Shown: positions 1-10,956, numbered from the stretch's first letter. The stretch is DNA of 64,000 nucleotides from Phylloscopus collybita (GCA_027886175.1 JAJNNQ010000010.1:3325001-3389000); one strand, 5' to 3'. The notes: generated by a model from the sequence alone, not told the origin. Translations and numbers: made by a program.

Positions 1-107
1 CTTCCCCGCTCCCGCAGCGCCACTCCCCCGGTCCCACCCCCGCCGCGGCTGCGGGAGCGGCCGGGCCCGCGCCCCCCATCCCCCCCCCCCCCCCCGTGCC
101 GCCTCAC
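1..107 (-). other. Start of ARRDC4 intron 1
   Basis: The segment follows the GTGAGG donor of exon 1 on the minus strand. It is extremely GC-rich and contains a C16 homopolymer at 80-95 (G16 on the transcribed strand). The run is probably length-variable and error-prone in assemblies. No exon is seen in it. Confidence 0.75.
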
Positions 108-453
108 CTTCGGGCGGGTCCCGCAGGAGGCTCTGCCGGATGTCCAGGTACCGCACCTCCGCCTCCCGCCGCGGCCCGGGCCCTGGGGCCCGCACCGCCA
201 CCCCCCACGTGCCCGCCCCGGGCACCGCGCCGGGGCTCTCGCTCCAAGCGACGCGCGCCCGGCCCGCGGCCTCCAGGCGCAGCCCGCGGAGCGGCAGCGG
301 CCCCGCCAGCTCCAGCAGCACCTGCCCGGACACCGTGTCCCCGCTGCAGTAGCCGCCACCGCCGCCTCCGCCGCGCCGGGCCTCGTCCTCCAGCACCAGG
401 GCCAGCGTCTTGACCGCGCCGCCGGCCCCGGGGCCCGGCCCGGCCGCCGCCAT
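108..453 (-). CDS. ARRDC4: ARRDC4 coding exon 1 (arrestin domain-containing 4), partial
   Basis: Read on the minus strand, an ATG at 453-451 in a fair Kozak context (G at +4) opens 115 codons plus one base, ending at a GTGAGG splice donor (107-102), so the intron is phase 1. The peptide starts MAAAGPGPGAGGAVKTLALV, then has the arrestin N-domain strands: LVLEDE near residue 20, YCSGDTVSGQVLLEL at 35-49, LRGLRLEAAGRARVAW at 55-70, and EVRYLDIRQSLLRDPPE at 99-115. The SGDTVSGQV and EVxYLxxRxSL patterns are typical of alpha-arrestins, and the RxSLxxxPP end fits ARRDC4 better than ARRDC2, ARRDC3 or TXNIP, where my recollection of the sequences differs. Alpha-arrestins are membrane-associated adaptors that recruit NEDD4-family ubiquitin ligases through C-terminal PPxY motifs, which lie outside this window. 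ARRDC4 and TXNIP are linked to glucose-uptake control. Odd features are a Gly/Ala/Pro-rich N-terminus and a run of seven glycines (28-34). No upstream in-frame ATG was needed to explain the start. Confidence 0.9.
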
Positions 454-497
454 CGCTCCCCGGCCGCGGGGAAAGCGCGCCTGCCCTCGCCGAGCGC

Positions 498-503
498 TTT
501 AAA
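498..503 (-). promoter_or_regulatory. TATA-like TTTAAA element
   Basis: TTTAAA is the only A/T run in a GC-rich stretch and lies 45 bp upstream of the ATG. Its position suits a weak TATA box with initiation about 25-30 bp to the left. It could also be incidental. Confidence 0.4.
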
Positions 504-558
504 CCCGCCCGTCTCCGCCAGCGCCCGCGGCGCCGCGTCCCGCCCCCGCGCGCTGCCC

Positions 559-760
559 ATTGGCCGCCCCGCGGCCCCGCGCGCCGCCATTCGCAGCGGG
601 CCGCCCTTGCGCCCCCGCCTCATTGGTACTCGGCGGGCGCACGCCCGGAGTGCGTCACGCTGCGTGATCGCAGCGCCGGAGCCAATCGCGCGCGGGCGAG
701 CGCGCGTGGACAGCGCGGCGATTGGCGGGACGGCGGCAGGGCCCCGGCGCGCGGGCCAAT
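559..760. promoter_or_regulatory. Cluster of five CCAAT boxes (NF-Y sites)
   Basis: CCAAT or its complement ATTGG occurs at 559-563 (-), 622-626 (-), 682-686 (+), 721-725 (-) and 756-760 (+), spaced about 63, 60, 39 and 35 bp apart. CCAAT boxes are bound by NF-Y. In the related TXNIP gene, NF-Y at CCAAT boxes is known to cooperate with carbohydrate response elements. Here the outermost box lies 17 bp from the E-box pair at 777-793. The number of copies is well above expectation for 200 bp of GC-rich DNA. Confidence 0.6.
655..667. promoter_or_regulatory. TCACG-CTG-CGTGA dyad overlapping a CRE-like half site
   Basis: A perfect inverted repeat TCACG/CGTGA with a 3-base centre lies in the promoter. 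It is preceded by TGCGTCA (651-657), a CREB/ATF-type half site on the opposite strand. A looser CGCAC/GTGCG pair flanks it on the left (639-654). A bHLH-Zip or bZIP dimer could bind; function is unproven. Confidence 0.3.
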
Positions 761-776
761 GGCGCGGCGCGGCCAC

Positions 777-793
777 CACGTGCACAGCCTGTG
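777..793 (+). promoter_or_regulatory. Candidate carbohydrate response element (ChoRE)
   Basis: The sequence reads CACGTG, five bases (CACAG), then CCTGTG. ChoREs bound by ChREBP or MondoA with Mlx consist of two E-box-like halves separated by exactly five bases. As I recall, the rat Spot14 element has the same two halves, CACGTG and CCTGTG. The site lies about 325 bp upstream of the ARRDC4 ATG, 17 bp from a CCAAT box. ARRDC4, like TXNIP, is a known MondoA/ChREBP target, so position and spacing both support the call. Confidence 0.55.
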
Positions 794-794
794 G

Positions 795-801
795 GTAAAC
801 A
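795..801 (+). promoter_or_regulatory. Forkhead (FOXO-type) site GTAAACA
   Basis: GTAAACA is an exact forkhead core and sits two bases beyond the candidate ChoRE. Forkhead (FOXO) control of the paralogue TXNIP has been reported, so a joint glucose/insulin input is plausible. A 7-base match alone is weak evidence. Confidence 0.35.
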
Positions 802-809
802 GGGAGCGT

Positions 810-844
810 GGGCGGGGCCAGCGCGGGAGGGGGCGGGGCCGGGG
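810..844 (+). promoter_or_regulatory. GC boxes and G-quadruplex-prone G runs
   Basis: GGGCGGGGC occurs at 810-818 and 831-839, both Sp/KLF-type GC boxes. Five runs of three or more G within 35 bases could fold as a G-quadruplex on the plus strand. Confidence 0.5.
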
Positions 845-1613
845 CCCTCACCCCTCACCCCGTCACGCCCCTCCGTGACGAGTCCCCGGGTGGCGGCGGC
901 GGGTCTGGGCTGTTATCACTCGCTTTGCCACCTCCTCTGGTCACTGCCCAGCAGCCCAGCGCTATGGGGAAGCCGTGTGCCCTTGGTGACCCCGTGCTGA
1001 GGGGAAACCTTGTCTCTCGGTGTCCCTCGGGTGCTGCCATGGGGGAGAGAGAGGCGGCGCAGTGCTGGGTCGGTGTCAGCCTCTCCTGCTGACAGCCGGG
1101 CTGGCTGGGATTATTAAATATGGAAAAATGATGTGGTGCTGCTGTTCCCCCTTCACTTTGCCTGGAGGTTATCTGCCTGTGTGAAGCCCCTTCTTGCCCC
1201 ACTGAAGAGCAGGAGGTGATGGGGTTTAGCTGTAAATGATCCGTCCTGGACAGCGCAGAAACCTCGTGTCCACACAAAATACTGTGCGTTTCTGCACCTT
1301 GGTAAAGCAAGAAACCGGTTTAAGAACTTGCTCCTACAGCCCCGCTTTGTACCTGGGCAGCGAAATGGGTGCACCTCGCTGCCTGCTGTCACCACCTGAG
1401 CACATCATCATCCATAGGTAACACTTGGGAGGTAGAACAAAGAATAAATGCAAAGTTTTGCTGTTATGTCCAGAAGCAGCAGCTGAGGAAACCCCAGCAA
1501 ACAGTGAATGTGAATGTGTTTGAGTCGGTGAGTGGGCGCGGCCAGAATCATCTCCTCGCCCACCTCCAGCCAACCCGAGACACGCTGCAGCCCAAAGAGC
1601 TTCGATTCGACTG

Positions 1614-1648
1614 GATATATACTGCAATTAATGATATATACTGCAATT
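1614..1648. repeat. 16-bp direct repeat, period 19
   Basis: GATATATACTGCAATT occurs at 1614-1629 and again at 1633-1648, an exact local duplication in AT-rich DNA. Confidence 0.8.
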
Positions 1649-2898
1649 CATGCTGTTCTTGGCCTTGCCGTGTTTTACGATAGCCCAAGCTGGGCGGCAA
1701 GATGCAGCGGTGCATCTTCCAAGAGGTGTGTGCGGTGGATGATGGATGTGCCTGCGCTTCCACGGGTGACCAAGGAGTCATTTCCCACTCCGAGTCACCT
1801 GCCTGCTGGAAGCTTCTGACAGCTGCACCTTCCTGCATTCCTCCATCCCTCTGGGGTGCTGCAAAACACCAGCCTGGTGCTTCCCAGCTGACTCAGTTAA
1901 TTGCTGAAATTAGCAAAACTTGTCTTTGGCGCACAGCTTTTAAATAAATAAGCGATAAGATAAATCCACATTTCCTCAGAACCTTTCTGTGTCCTGCAGA
2001 ATGTAGCCTCATATTGAGAATTCCTTCTGTGAGGAGCTTGCCAAGAGCCAGGTAGGCCTTTGGAACACCTTTTGTTGGCTACAGGTTCATACATACATCT
2101 TTGTTAATCAATAGTGACCTGGAGAAAAGGAATGTGCTTACAGATGGGGTGAACTCATGAACTTTATTTCAACCTTTGGCCATGCATTCTCCAGCTCACA
2201 ATGAAAATTATGTAAAGAAAACAACTCCGTTATGACGAGGGTTGTTTGAATATTTAAAGAATTGTTGCCTATTTGGATCCCTTTGTGCATTTGAAATAAT
2301 TCTTTACAGAAACTGTAAATGTTGCATTGTAGTTGGGAATTGTGGCGTATAAAACTGTGCTATTTTGGTATATTTTTAAGTTCAATTAAGCTCAGACGTG
2401 GCTGGTTTTGCCTCATTTTTTTCCTTGTATGCAGTTTTCACATTGACAAATATCAGATTAGTTTTGTAGTCAGCCAAGAGACCATGTTGGATGTGCAGAC
2501 TGAATATTCACTTATTTGATGAATTTCATTAGGAACAATATGTGTGTGCGCAGACTGATTTTGAGAGTATGATACAGAGGGGAAAAAAATTAAAATCCCA
2601 CAACTCCCTTTTTCCTACATGAATTAGATCCTGTATAAAAGTAATTAATTCTCTTATGGGTTTATGCAACCATTCAAACATTGCCTCCCTTTCATTCTTT
2701 GCAAGTGCAAATGAGCTAGATAGGGAAATGAATAAACATGGCAAATTGCTTATGAAACAAAACATTACCCAGAATTAGAGAGAGCTGGGAGGCTTCAGTA
2801 GCTCCAGCAATTAGCCTGTAGAGGACACAGTTAATAGGCACATTCTGTCACAGTCAGGTGATACTTGTTCCAGATGTTTGTTTGCCCTTTAATAGATC

Positions 2899-2917
2899 TT
2901 TTTTTTTTTTTTTTTTT
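2899..2917 (+). repeat. Poly-T tract (T19)
   Basis: An uninterrupted run of 19 T is followed by CCCCAG. Confidence 0.9.
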
Positions 2918-5207
2918 CCCCAGCAAGAATCAAAAACCAGGACTTGTCCTAATTATCATGCAGGGATTGGTTTTCTCATCTGCACATCTTTCTCGTGTTT
3001 GAGGCATTTTAACTGACCCACACAAGTGACGTTGTGGCATGAATGGTGGAAACCACCACATGACTATTTTAGTCTCTGACAAGCCAGAAGGAAGGAAGAG
3101 GAGATGAACACTCACAGTGTGGGTGTTTGTGTGTGACTGGTTATCTGAGTGTGGGAGTAGGTGTGAAAGAGCAAGAGATATATTAACATTCTTGATTATA
3201 TTTTCATTCCACTCGTTTTGCTGCTTTATTTGGGTCCCTGTAAGAAAGAGCTGCCCGAACAACTTAGAGAATGCAAAAATTCATTTGTAAGAGTAAAGAA
3301 TACACAAAGAAAGGTCTCATTTGAGAGGGTCCATAAGGCTGTGAACAGTTCTAGCAATAATCACAGACTCATCACGAAGGGAAAGGAAGTAGGAGAACAT
3401 CTTCCTACAGTAGCTGGTAATATCCTGGCTCTGCTGGTTAATTTAGAAATGACTGCTGTGGTCAGGTCACTGAATTTAGATGGATAGTTTCTACATGCAA
3501 TAATTACCTTTTAACTCATTTCAGTGCACATATTGAAAATAGGGCTCTCAGGGTTTGAACCTGCCAGAAGAGTTTTGGAAAGTATGGAATCAATTCCAAC
3601 TTTCCACAACGGGAAGGACACACAATATGTAAATAACCTTTTTTATTTTTTGGTGGAAGATATATGAAATGGTCTCAGTAACAGCTTCTTGTGCCAGGAA
3701 GGTTTCTGTTTTCCAAGAATCCAAGCTGTAACTGGGAAGGAAGTGAGAAACTTGATGAGTATTTGCTGTCCTCTTCCTGCTTGAAGGGAGCTGAGACACA
3801 GCTCTTCATCATGAGTCAGTCACCAGGAGTTTGCCAACTAAGCCTTTCTGTTCTTAATAGCCTGGCAGTTTAGAGAGTGAAGAGCTATTTCTGCTTCTGG
3901 AAGAGGACTTGGGGAAGTGTTTATGAGAGCTGCTAACAGCTAATTTACAAATTGGAGTTCTTATTTGAGGCTGTTGTGCTATAACATCCATTCAAGCATC
4001 TTTCTTAGCCGGTACCAAACACGACGGGCAAAGCCCCAGTGTCTGAGCTGCAGCTCAGTGGAAGAGCCAGGATGGGCCAGGATGTGTGTGAGTGAACAAA
4101 CAGTGTGCAAACCCCATCCTGACTTTTCTGAGTGGGAGGGGGGGTTTGTCCATTTACCTCATCCTCTGCAAAGAACTTCAACTATCTCAGTGCCTCTGAC
4201 AGATGTGAGGAAGCAGTTGGCTGAGAGCAATGTTTACCCCAGAAAGCAGATATTACAGGCTCTGGAGTTCCACAAAACCCCTCAGAATATAAGGATTTCC
4301 CCCCCGCCCCCAGATACCCAGAAATCCTCATTCTGGAGTTGTTTATGGAGTCAGGACAGGACGGGATGAGAGACAATTCCTTTCTTTCCGTAGTTTCTGG
4401 CCTTTTACCAGCGAGTTCCTTTATCAGCACTGTGCCAGAAATGCAGCCCTGAGTGGAGCATGAATTCTGCCTGACTTCCCAATCAGCATGAGAAGGCGAC
4501 GAATGGGTGCTGGTGACACTTGCTGTCATGCACAGTCTTTTATTGCTTTTATTCTATTACCAGTAATTGAAAGGTCAGCCAAATTTTTCTTAGACAATTA
4601 AGTGACATTTACAGAGAGGAGATTGAGAGCAGCCAGAGATGCTTTTCTAAGTGATGCTGCCCAGCTAGTCTGGTATGTCACTACAGCCAGCGTGTGAAAC
4701 ACCAGGATGGATGTTTTTAAGGGCTGTGCTGTATGTGGTACAGCGAGAAAAGCAAATTCTGAGATGCTTGCCCAGTAATCTGAGGGTTTTATCTGGGCAG
4801 GTGTTAGTTCACACGGCCCGGTTCAACAAGGCACAATTGCCTTGAAGGCCAAAGGACCAATCTGAATTCAAGGTTATGTCTGGAATATGGAAAATCACAA
4901 ATGAGAGTAGGGGTGCCCATGTAGAAATCTGAGGCAGAGGAAGGACAGGGTAGGTTGCACGAGGCTGCTGACAGGGAGCCAAACCATCAAGGCTTGTGCA
5001 CTGAGTCGTTTGCTCACACAACTGCCACACATCCCATCCTCACCTTCTGGGGGCTGGGAGAGGTGTGTCCCATCCCTGCCTCGAGAGGCTGGGACAGAGG
5101 GAAAGGTGGTGGTGCCAGCTGCAGGGGATCCTTTCTACTTCCAGTGGCAGCACAGAGCCAGGACCTTCTCTGTCACCTCATGGGCTGGCAGCACCAAGCA
5201 GGCCCAC

Positions 5208-5287
5208 AGGATAAATGTCCCCAGTGTGCCAGTTCCATGCACTAGGAAGGATAAATGTCCCCAGTGTGCCAGTTCCATGCACTAGGA
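5208..5287. repeat. 40-bp tandem duplication, two perfect copies
   Basis: The unit beginning AGGATAAATGTCCCCAGTGT is present at 5208-5247 and 5248-5287 with no differences. Perfect identity points to a recent duplication that is likely to be copy-number variable. Confidence 0.9.
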
Positions 5288-5455
5288 TTGCATTCCAGCA
5301 TGTGATGGACGATCATGTTGTTTCATGCACTGGTAAAGAAAACACTTGAGTGACCTGTTGTTTGCTTAAATATTTACATAGTGATTCAGAGAGCACAGGA
5401 TCTGTTGCAGCTCGTTCCTGCACGTGAAAGTGATCTAAATCCAGCACTCAGCTGG

Positions 5456-5470
5456 GCAGCAGAGGGCTGC
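5456..5470 (+). promoter_or_regulatory. CTCF-like motif, forward
   Basis: GCAGCAGAGGGCTGC closely matches the CTCF core (CCASYAGRKGGC), differing at the first base and downstream. It is read forward on the plus strand, pointing away from the ARRDC4 promoter. Confidence 0.35.
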
Positions 5471-7600
5471 TCCAGGGTGGTTTTGGATGTTTACAGCTGC
5501 TATAGGTTTTGCAAGGAGCGTGAGTAGAGAAAAATAATGGATGTGGTTAGAACATCTCTTCATTCTGCTGTCCCCTGAGGACAGAAAGATTTATTGGGGT
5601 TGTGGCTCCTACACAATTAGTGGCCCTCTGGAAGTGCTCTTCTGGAGGAAGACCTTCCTACAATTGTATCGTGTACCCCTCTGTATTTTAGGGACTTCAG
5701 AGGTGGTCAGGAATATTCCTATAAATATCTGACATGGAGAGAGGATACAATTTTCTGTTGTTGAATCAATTCTTAAACAGCAGCTGCATTATTCATGTGT
5801 GCATCGTGGTTTGGTGTTCCAGCTCAAGGGAATGAAGCCAGAAAGGGAAAGGGGAATTAACAGACTCGTTTGGGCTCTTAGTTATGTGCTGCTTTAGCTC
5901 GTTCCTTGTATGAGCTGTAATTTGAGGGTTTGAGGTCTTTGTGAAGTGCTTTTTTGCAAAAATTTAAACTGAAAAAATGTGAACTTGGGATGAACCTGAA
6001 TCTCATAGCAGGAAACCTCACACTGAAGGGAAATGCATGCCTGGATCTGAACTCACCTTTTGGCAGAGCATTCCAGTAAACAGGCATGTGAGCCTTGTGG
6101 TGCCACTTCAGCCTTACGAGTTCACACCAAGCAATGACGTGGATCATAACTCTGAGAAAACACAGGTGGCATATCCAGAATCTTTGTAAAGATTGTTGCA
6201 AGTGAGATATTTACTGGAAGCATCTGGGTGAAGCCATCACCTTTGTGACATGGTTCAGCAACACAGCAATTGCAGATGCAGAGGTGCTCCAAATGAAGCC
6301 TTTTTTCACAGTCTGGGCTATTGTTGTTGCCCGGGCTTAGGAAAGGTATTACCTCAGCAGAAAATGGAGATAATGGAATGCTTTATGCCAAAAGAGAATG
6401 TAGAGGAAGAGCTACAATGGATGGAAAGTGGAGTCAGCAGCCTGAGATAACACAAATGATGGGCAGGACAGGGAGGAGCCCAGGATCACAGCGGAGTTTT
6501 GCTGATGGGAATGTGTGCTTTTACTTGGAACAGGGTTATTTGGCTTTTCCTGCTATTTCAGCATGATTTGAGGTGTAGACACAGTGTGATTTTGTCCTTA
6601 TGATCTATGTGCTGTCAGGTGCTCCAGCCTGATGTCAGATTGTGGGATATTTAGAGAGAATGGGTGATGTACAAATGCATTCAAATACTGGACCTGCTAT
6701 GCCTGGAGTAGCTAAAGTTGCTCCAGGATGTGGGGTCTTTTTCCTCATAACACTGTGGGAGGGTTTGGAGTTTCACAGAAACTACTGAGTTAGGTCCATC
6801 TAGTCAAGTTAACCCAGGACCACAAGCTGCAACTATAAGTTATCCTTGCATGCTTTTTCTCAAGCTTAAACCCCAAGACAGTATTCTAGCCATGATAAGC
6901 AGTGCTCAGCACAGGAGGGGAAGAAGTAAAGCAGGGCACTGCCACTGGTGAGGGGTGTTGAGAGGGAAATTAACCCTGGACAGCAGAAGGCGGCAGAAAA
7001 GTGTGGCTACCCCAAAACAAGCCAACTTTTTAGCAACCTTTCCATAAAATTTGGTGACCAGAATAACCGTGGACCCATAAGCAAGACATGTCATGGGATC
7101 AACCAAGGGTATTCTTGGTGTCCAAGAGAGGACATGGAGCTCCTGGCTCCAGTGCTTTGGAGGGAGGTAGAACACCCCCAGTGATGGAACTGTGCTGACT
7201 GATACATCTGGGGGGAAAAAATCCTCTTAAATTTATGGGTAAACCTTCCTGATGCTGCAAGGCACGGAATCTGATTGTAAGGATTGTCTTAGGGTAGAGC
7301 TGTACCTTCCATAAGTGTGTCCCACGGTGGAAATAAAACTGAATCTCCCTCAAATCTTTTCATTGTTCTTGTGGAGACCGGGGCTTTTTGAGTCCCATCT
7401 TGCTCCCCCTTCATGTGCCTCCAAAGGCTCTCACAAACACTGAAGCAGAGCATCCTAGAAAGAGATGCAATCTTGCCATAAAGGTGTCAGGACATGACAA
7501 CACATTCTCTCTAGTCCCTACTATTGTTTTTCATCTTATCTCAAGGGAATGGTGTCTTAATTCAAGATAGGAATTACTGTTTTCTAAATAGTAAATTCTT

Positions 7601-7602
<2 letters not shown>

Positions 7603-7644
<42 letters not shown>
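7603..7644 (+). repeat. Poly-T tract (T42)
   Basis: A continuous run of 42 T. No polyadenylation signal is found in the adjoining right-hand sequence on the minus strand, so it does not look like the tail of a retrocopy. Confidence 0.9.
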
Positions 7645-7647
<3 letters not shown>

Positions 7648-10600
7648 ACTTTGTATGAGGTTGAATCATTCCCTTTACAGAATTTTTCTAGATACTTATC
7701 AAGAGTTATCACCCTCCCAACCTTTCCTTTGATAAGCTGAAAAGCTGGAATCTTTTATGCCTCATATAATGAGGTCCATTTCCCAAAACCCTGGAGTCTG
7801 TGCTTAATGTGGTGACGTTTTAAAACAGTTAGTGGTTTAACCACATTTAAAAATATTTCAACATTTCTTGGGGAAGTGTTTCAGTAACCAGTTCAAGCTG
7901 TGATTAAAAGAGAAATGAAAAAGCTGAACTTGTCGTGGCTCATTAAGCCTGTATTTCCTTTTTAAAGTAAAGTACACAACATGTCCTTAGATGTAAGAAA
8001 AGGTTAGGACTTTATAATTTCAGTTCTTGCATGCATCAGTGTGTTATAGCCGTGTACCTACACATATATGCACAAATATAAATAAATGCACAAAAGAAAA
8101 AGAGAACACATCAAACTCACTTGCTGGGGTAACTGTTGTGGAAGCCACCAGTGGTCATCTGGCTGTGAAAAACCTGAGAGAGAAGAAGACACCATTAATG
8201 CTGTTCATTTTTAGACATACACACAATGATGCAACTATTTTTACAGTTTCTTCTGAATTATGAAATATTAGGCATTGTCAGAGCCAGCATATGGGGCTAG
8301 ATGGACTTTTAACTGCCTGCTGGTTTGGTTCTTATCTTCCTCAACAGGGTGAATTAGAATTTTTTGGATCAATGAATGTACACAAGCTTTTCTTGTATCA
8401 GAATAACATTACACATCCTCTTGTCATTATAGCACACAAGAAGATTATTTTCAATGATAATGACAAGACCATGTCAATCACAAGACTTTTGTAGTAGGAA
8501 TTTTCTTCTTGTTACATCTTTCATGTGGGAATTTTTCCTCTTTCTGTGTCATGAATTACTACTCAGAAGTTGGTAGCAAAAATGTCCCAAATTTTAAAAA
8601 GAGAAGAAGAAAATGTCTCACTTGTGCTGCCAGCAATGCTCTAAGTTATACAGGCATTAACTTCTGCCGTGCCTCCATGATTATAAAAATGGCATAGGCA
8701 GAGCCTGCATTTTGTTCTGCTTAAATATCTGCAGAGATCACAGCTTTTCTCTGATACACACCATTGTTGGGAAACATTAGTATGCACTACCTGTATTTTC
8801 CCGTGTTCAAAGGACACAATCACAGAGCTCTTCATTTATTTTACTAAGAGCTCAGTAAATGCTGCACTGTAGCCGTTCTGTAAAGAATGCATTTTCACGT
8901 AGAGGCATTATCATTAACAGATTCTTTTCAAATTCCAGGAAGGTAGTGATAATTTTATTTGGCATAATGAAGTCTGAGCACTTACAAAATTTGATTGTTT
9001 TAAGGCCTTTAATTTCATTCCACACTTCATTTTTTAAACTTAATTAGTTTCACTGGAAATTTCTTCAGTTTATACAAGTTCTTCCAGGCCCAGTGTTCCA
9101 ACCTGGGCTTGGTGTGTAACTCATGGGGACACTGACTTTTGGTGTCCACAGGATCTGAAAAATGGAGAAATGGATAAGACAGGAGATGCCAATTGTAAAA
9201 CAGCTGCACCAGGAAATTAATTACAGAGAGCAAAAATTTAGCTCAAATGCTGATGGAGCAACTGACTTGAGGAGACTGAAGTGAGGCAATCTGGATCCTC
9301 TTAGTGTCTCTGGAGAAGAAAGGAGGATTTTTAGATATGTTTGAGACACTGCCATGGATTTAGAAATCAATCTTACTCTAAAATTTTTAGGAAGTTAGTT
9401 CACATTTTCCACTTTGAGGGACAGAAGTCGGCCTGAAAGTCAGTAGGATTTTGGTGTGGAGCTTTAGATGCTTTAGAAATGGGGCTGGTTACCATCTCCA
9501 TCTTCTTTTCATTACCTTTGTTTTAGTCATTCTGTATATTTTGCTAGAGACTATTTGTCCTTCAAGTGAAAAACCTATTTAAATTTAATGATAATTGATT
9601 AGTTGCTTCCAAGTCTTCAGTTGTCATACTTTGCTGATGTGTAAAACTTCCCAAGAAAAATTATGCCATAAGTTCAACATTGTGCACCTTGACATTAAGC
9701 ATGTATTTCACTCATGGCCAATTTAAAAATCAAAATAGAAACTTTGTAATAATCTTCCTTTACAGTTTGGGTTATGAGAAGCTGAGAATTCCCTTAGGCT
9801 TGATTGATAAAACATGGCATTTATCCTATTCCTAGGATGATGTTCAGCAAAGTTTATGACGGAGGGAAACAGCTGGTAAAGTGGGTTCATGGAAAGGTGA
9901 AGGTAATATAGACATAAAAAACAAGAGGATAATGATTTTAAAAGGGATAATAGTTGTAATAACACCATTAACCTTTTGCTTCAAATTATTGAATGTGTGG
10001 TCCCTTCAGCGGGCTAATCAAAGGTTTGCATTAACCACGATGCAAGAGGAAGTGGCAATATACAACCTGAGGTGATTTTTTTCCCTCTTCCAATTATTCA
10101 CTATCAAACCCTTCCTGGAAAAAAAAAAAAAAAAGAAAAAAAATAATAAAAAAGGAAAAGAATAAAACAACTCTTTGGCCATTGAAGACCCCTTCTGATT
10201 TTGAATTGAAACTGACTTGCTTTCAGAAGGAACAAACTTCAGCTTCCCTCCTGCTTTGTAAGGGGTGGATTTTGCTAGGGAAAAAAAAGAAAGAAAAATA
10301 AATATAAGTTGTTATAGATACATAGAAATTACAGCCAGAGTTGTGAACAAGTAGCCAAGCGTTACAGGGCAGATTATTGGTAATAGTGACCCCTGAGCTG
10401 TTGGGGGTATCACAGGGAGGGGATGAACAACAGAAGCCCATCTCTTCCTCAGCAGCATAGGCAGGTCACTGCAGAGCTCTGCTGTCACCCTCTCTGGGCT
10501 ACTTCTGTTGTCTAAAGAGCAGATTCAGTCTGGAACAGTAAAACTGCCCTTTTTATTTCCCTGTTCCATGCACATGGGATTGACTACCAGAGGCAGAACT

Positions 10601-10773
10601 GTGCTTTGACAGTTTACTCACATGCAAAGAGGCAAATGCATTAATGGTGGAAAATTGCCACAGATGATGGAAAAGCTCTTGGTGACTTGATGGAATTTTT
10701 CAAGGATTTATCTGGTGCTCCCTCATACAGTTTCACAGGTGGAGGTCCTCATTGTTCACTTAAGGCACCTGAA

Positions 10774-10956
10774 TATGTTGCCCAGAGAAGCTGTGGCTGT
10801 CTCATCCCTGGAAGTGTCCAAGGCCAGGTTGGACAGGGCTTGGAGCACCCTGGTCCAAGGGAAGGAAGGTGTCCCTGCCCATGACAGGGAGGTTGGAGCA
10901 AGATGCTCTCTAAGGTCCCCTGAACCCAAACCATTCTATGGTTCTGCAATTCACTG
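10774..10956 (+). mobile_element. CR1 LINE, 3' end fragment
   Basis: The sequence runs from the CR1 landmark GCCCAGAGAAGCTGTGG through GAAGTGTCCAAGGCCAGGTT and TCTAAGGTCCC to AACCCAAACCATTCTATG, the typical 3' end of the family. Degenerate octamers follow: ATTCTATG (10933-10940), GTTCTGCA and ATTCACTG. It is a 5'-truncated, non-coding copy lacking the reverse-transcriptase region, as is usual for CR1 in bird genomes. Confidence 0.92.

Larger units (their letters stand above)
454..850 (-). promoter_or_regulatory. ARRDC4: ARRDC4 CpG-island promoter
   Basis: The GC-rich, CpG-dense block begins in exon 1 and fades near 850-900, where ordinary CpG-poor DNA starts. Within 400 bp upstream of the ATG it holds a TTTAAA box, five CCAAT pentamers, a CACGTG-based E-box pair, a FOX site and two GC boxes. 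This fits a vertebrate CpG-island promoter driving leftward transcription of ARRDC4. The transcription start cannot be fixed from sequence alone. If the TTTAAA is used, the start would be near 465-475 and the 5' UTR would be very short. Divergent transcription to the right is possible, but nothing in the sequence proves it. Confidence 0.8.
851..5207. other. Non-coding upstream DNA, no gene seen
   Basis: CpG density drops sharply after about 900. Short open frames here are under 160 codons, overlap on both strands and resemble no protein I know. The stretch contains a T19 tract (2899-2917) and a small 16-bp direct repeat (1614-1648). No CR1 or MIR match was recognised. Confidence 0.6.
5288..10773. 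other. Non-coding DNA, no gene seen
   Basis: This AT-rich stretch holds only short incoherent open frames. Visible structure is the CTCF-like word at 5456, a T42 tract at 7603 and an A-rich stretch at about 10122-10160. No CR1 match was seen before 10774. Confidence 0.6.

Noticed and set aside
206..222. CACGTG within ARRDC4 exon 1
   Set aside because: It is coding sequence, and the half site five bases away is only CCCGGG.
2899..2923. T19CCCCAG resembling an ideal 3' splice site
   Set aside because: No open frame or downstream donor gives an exon; a poly-T next to CAG suffices to explain it.
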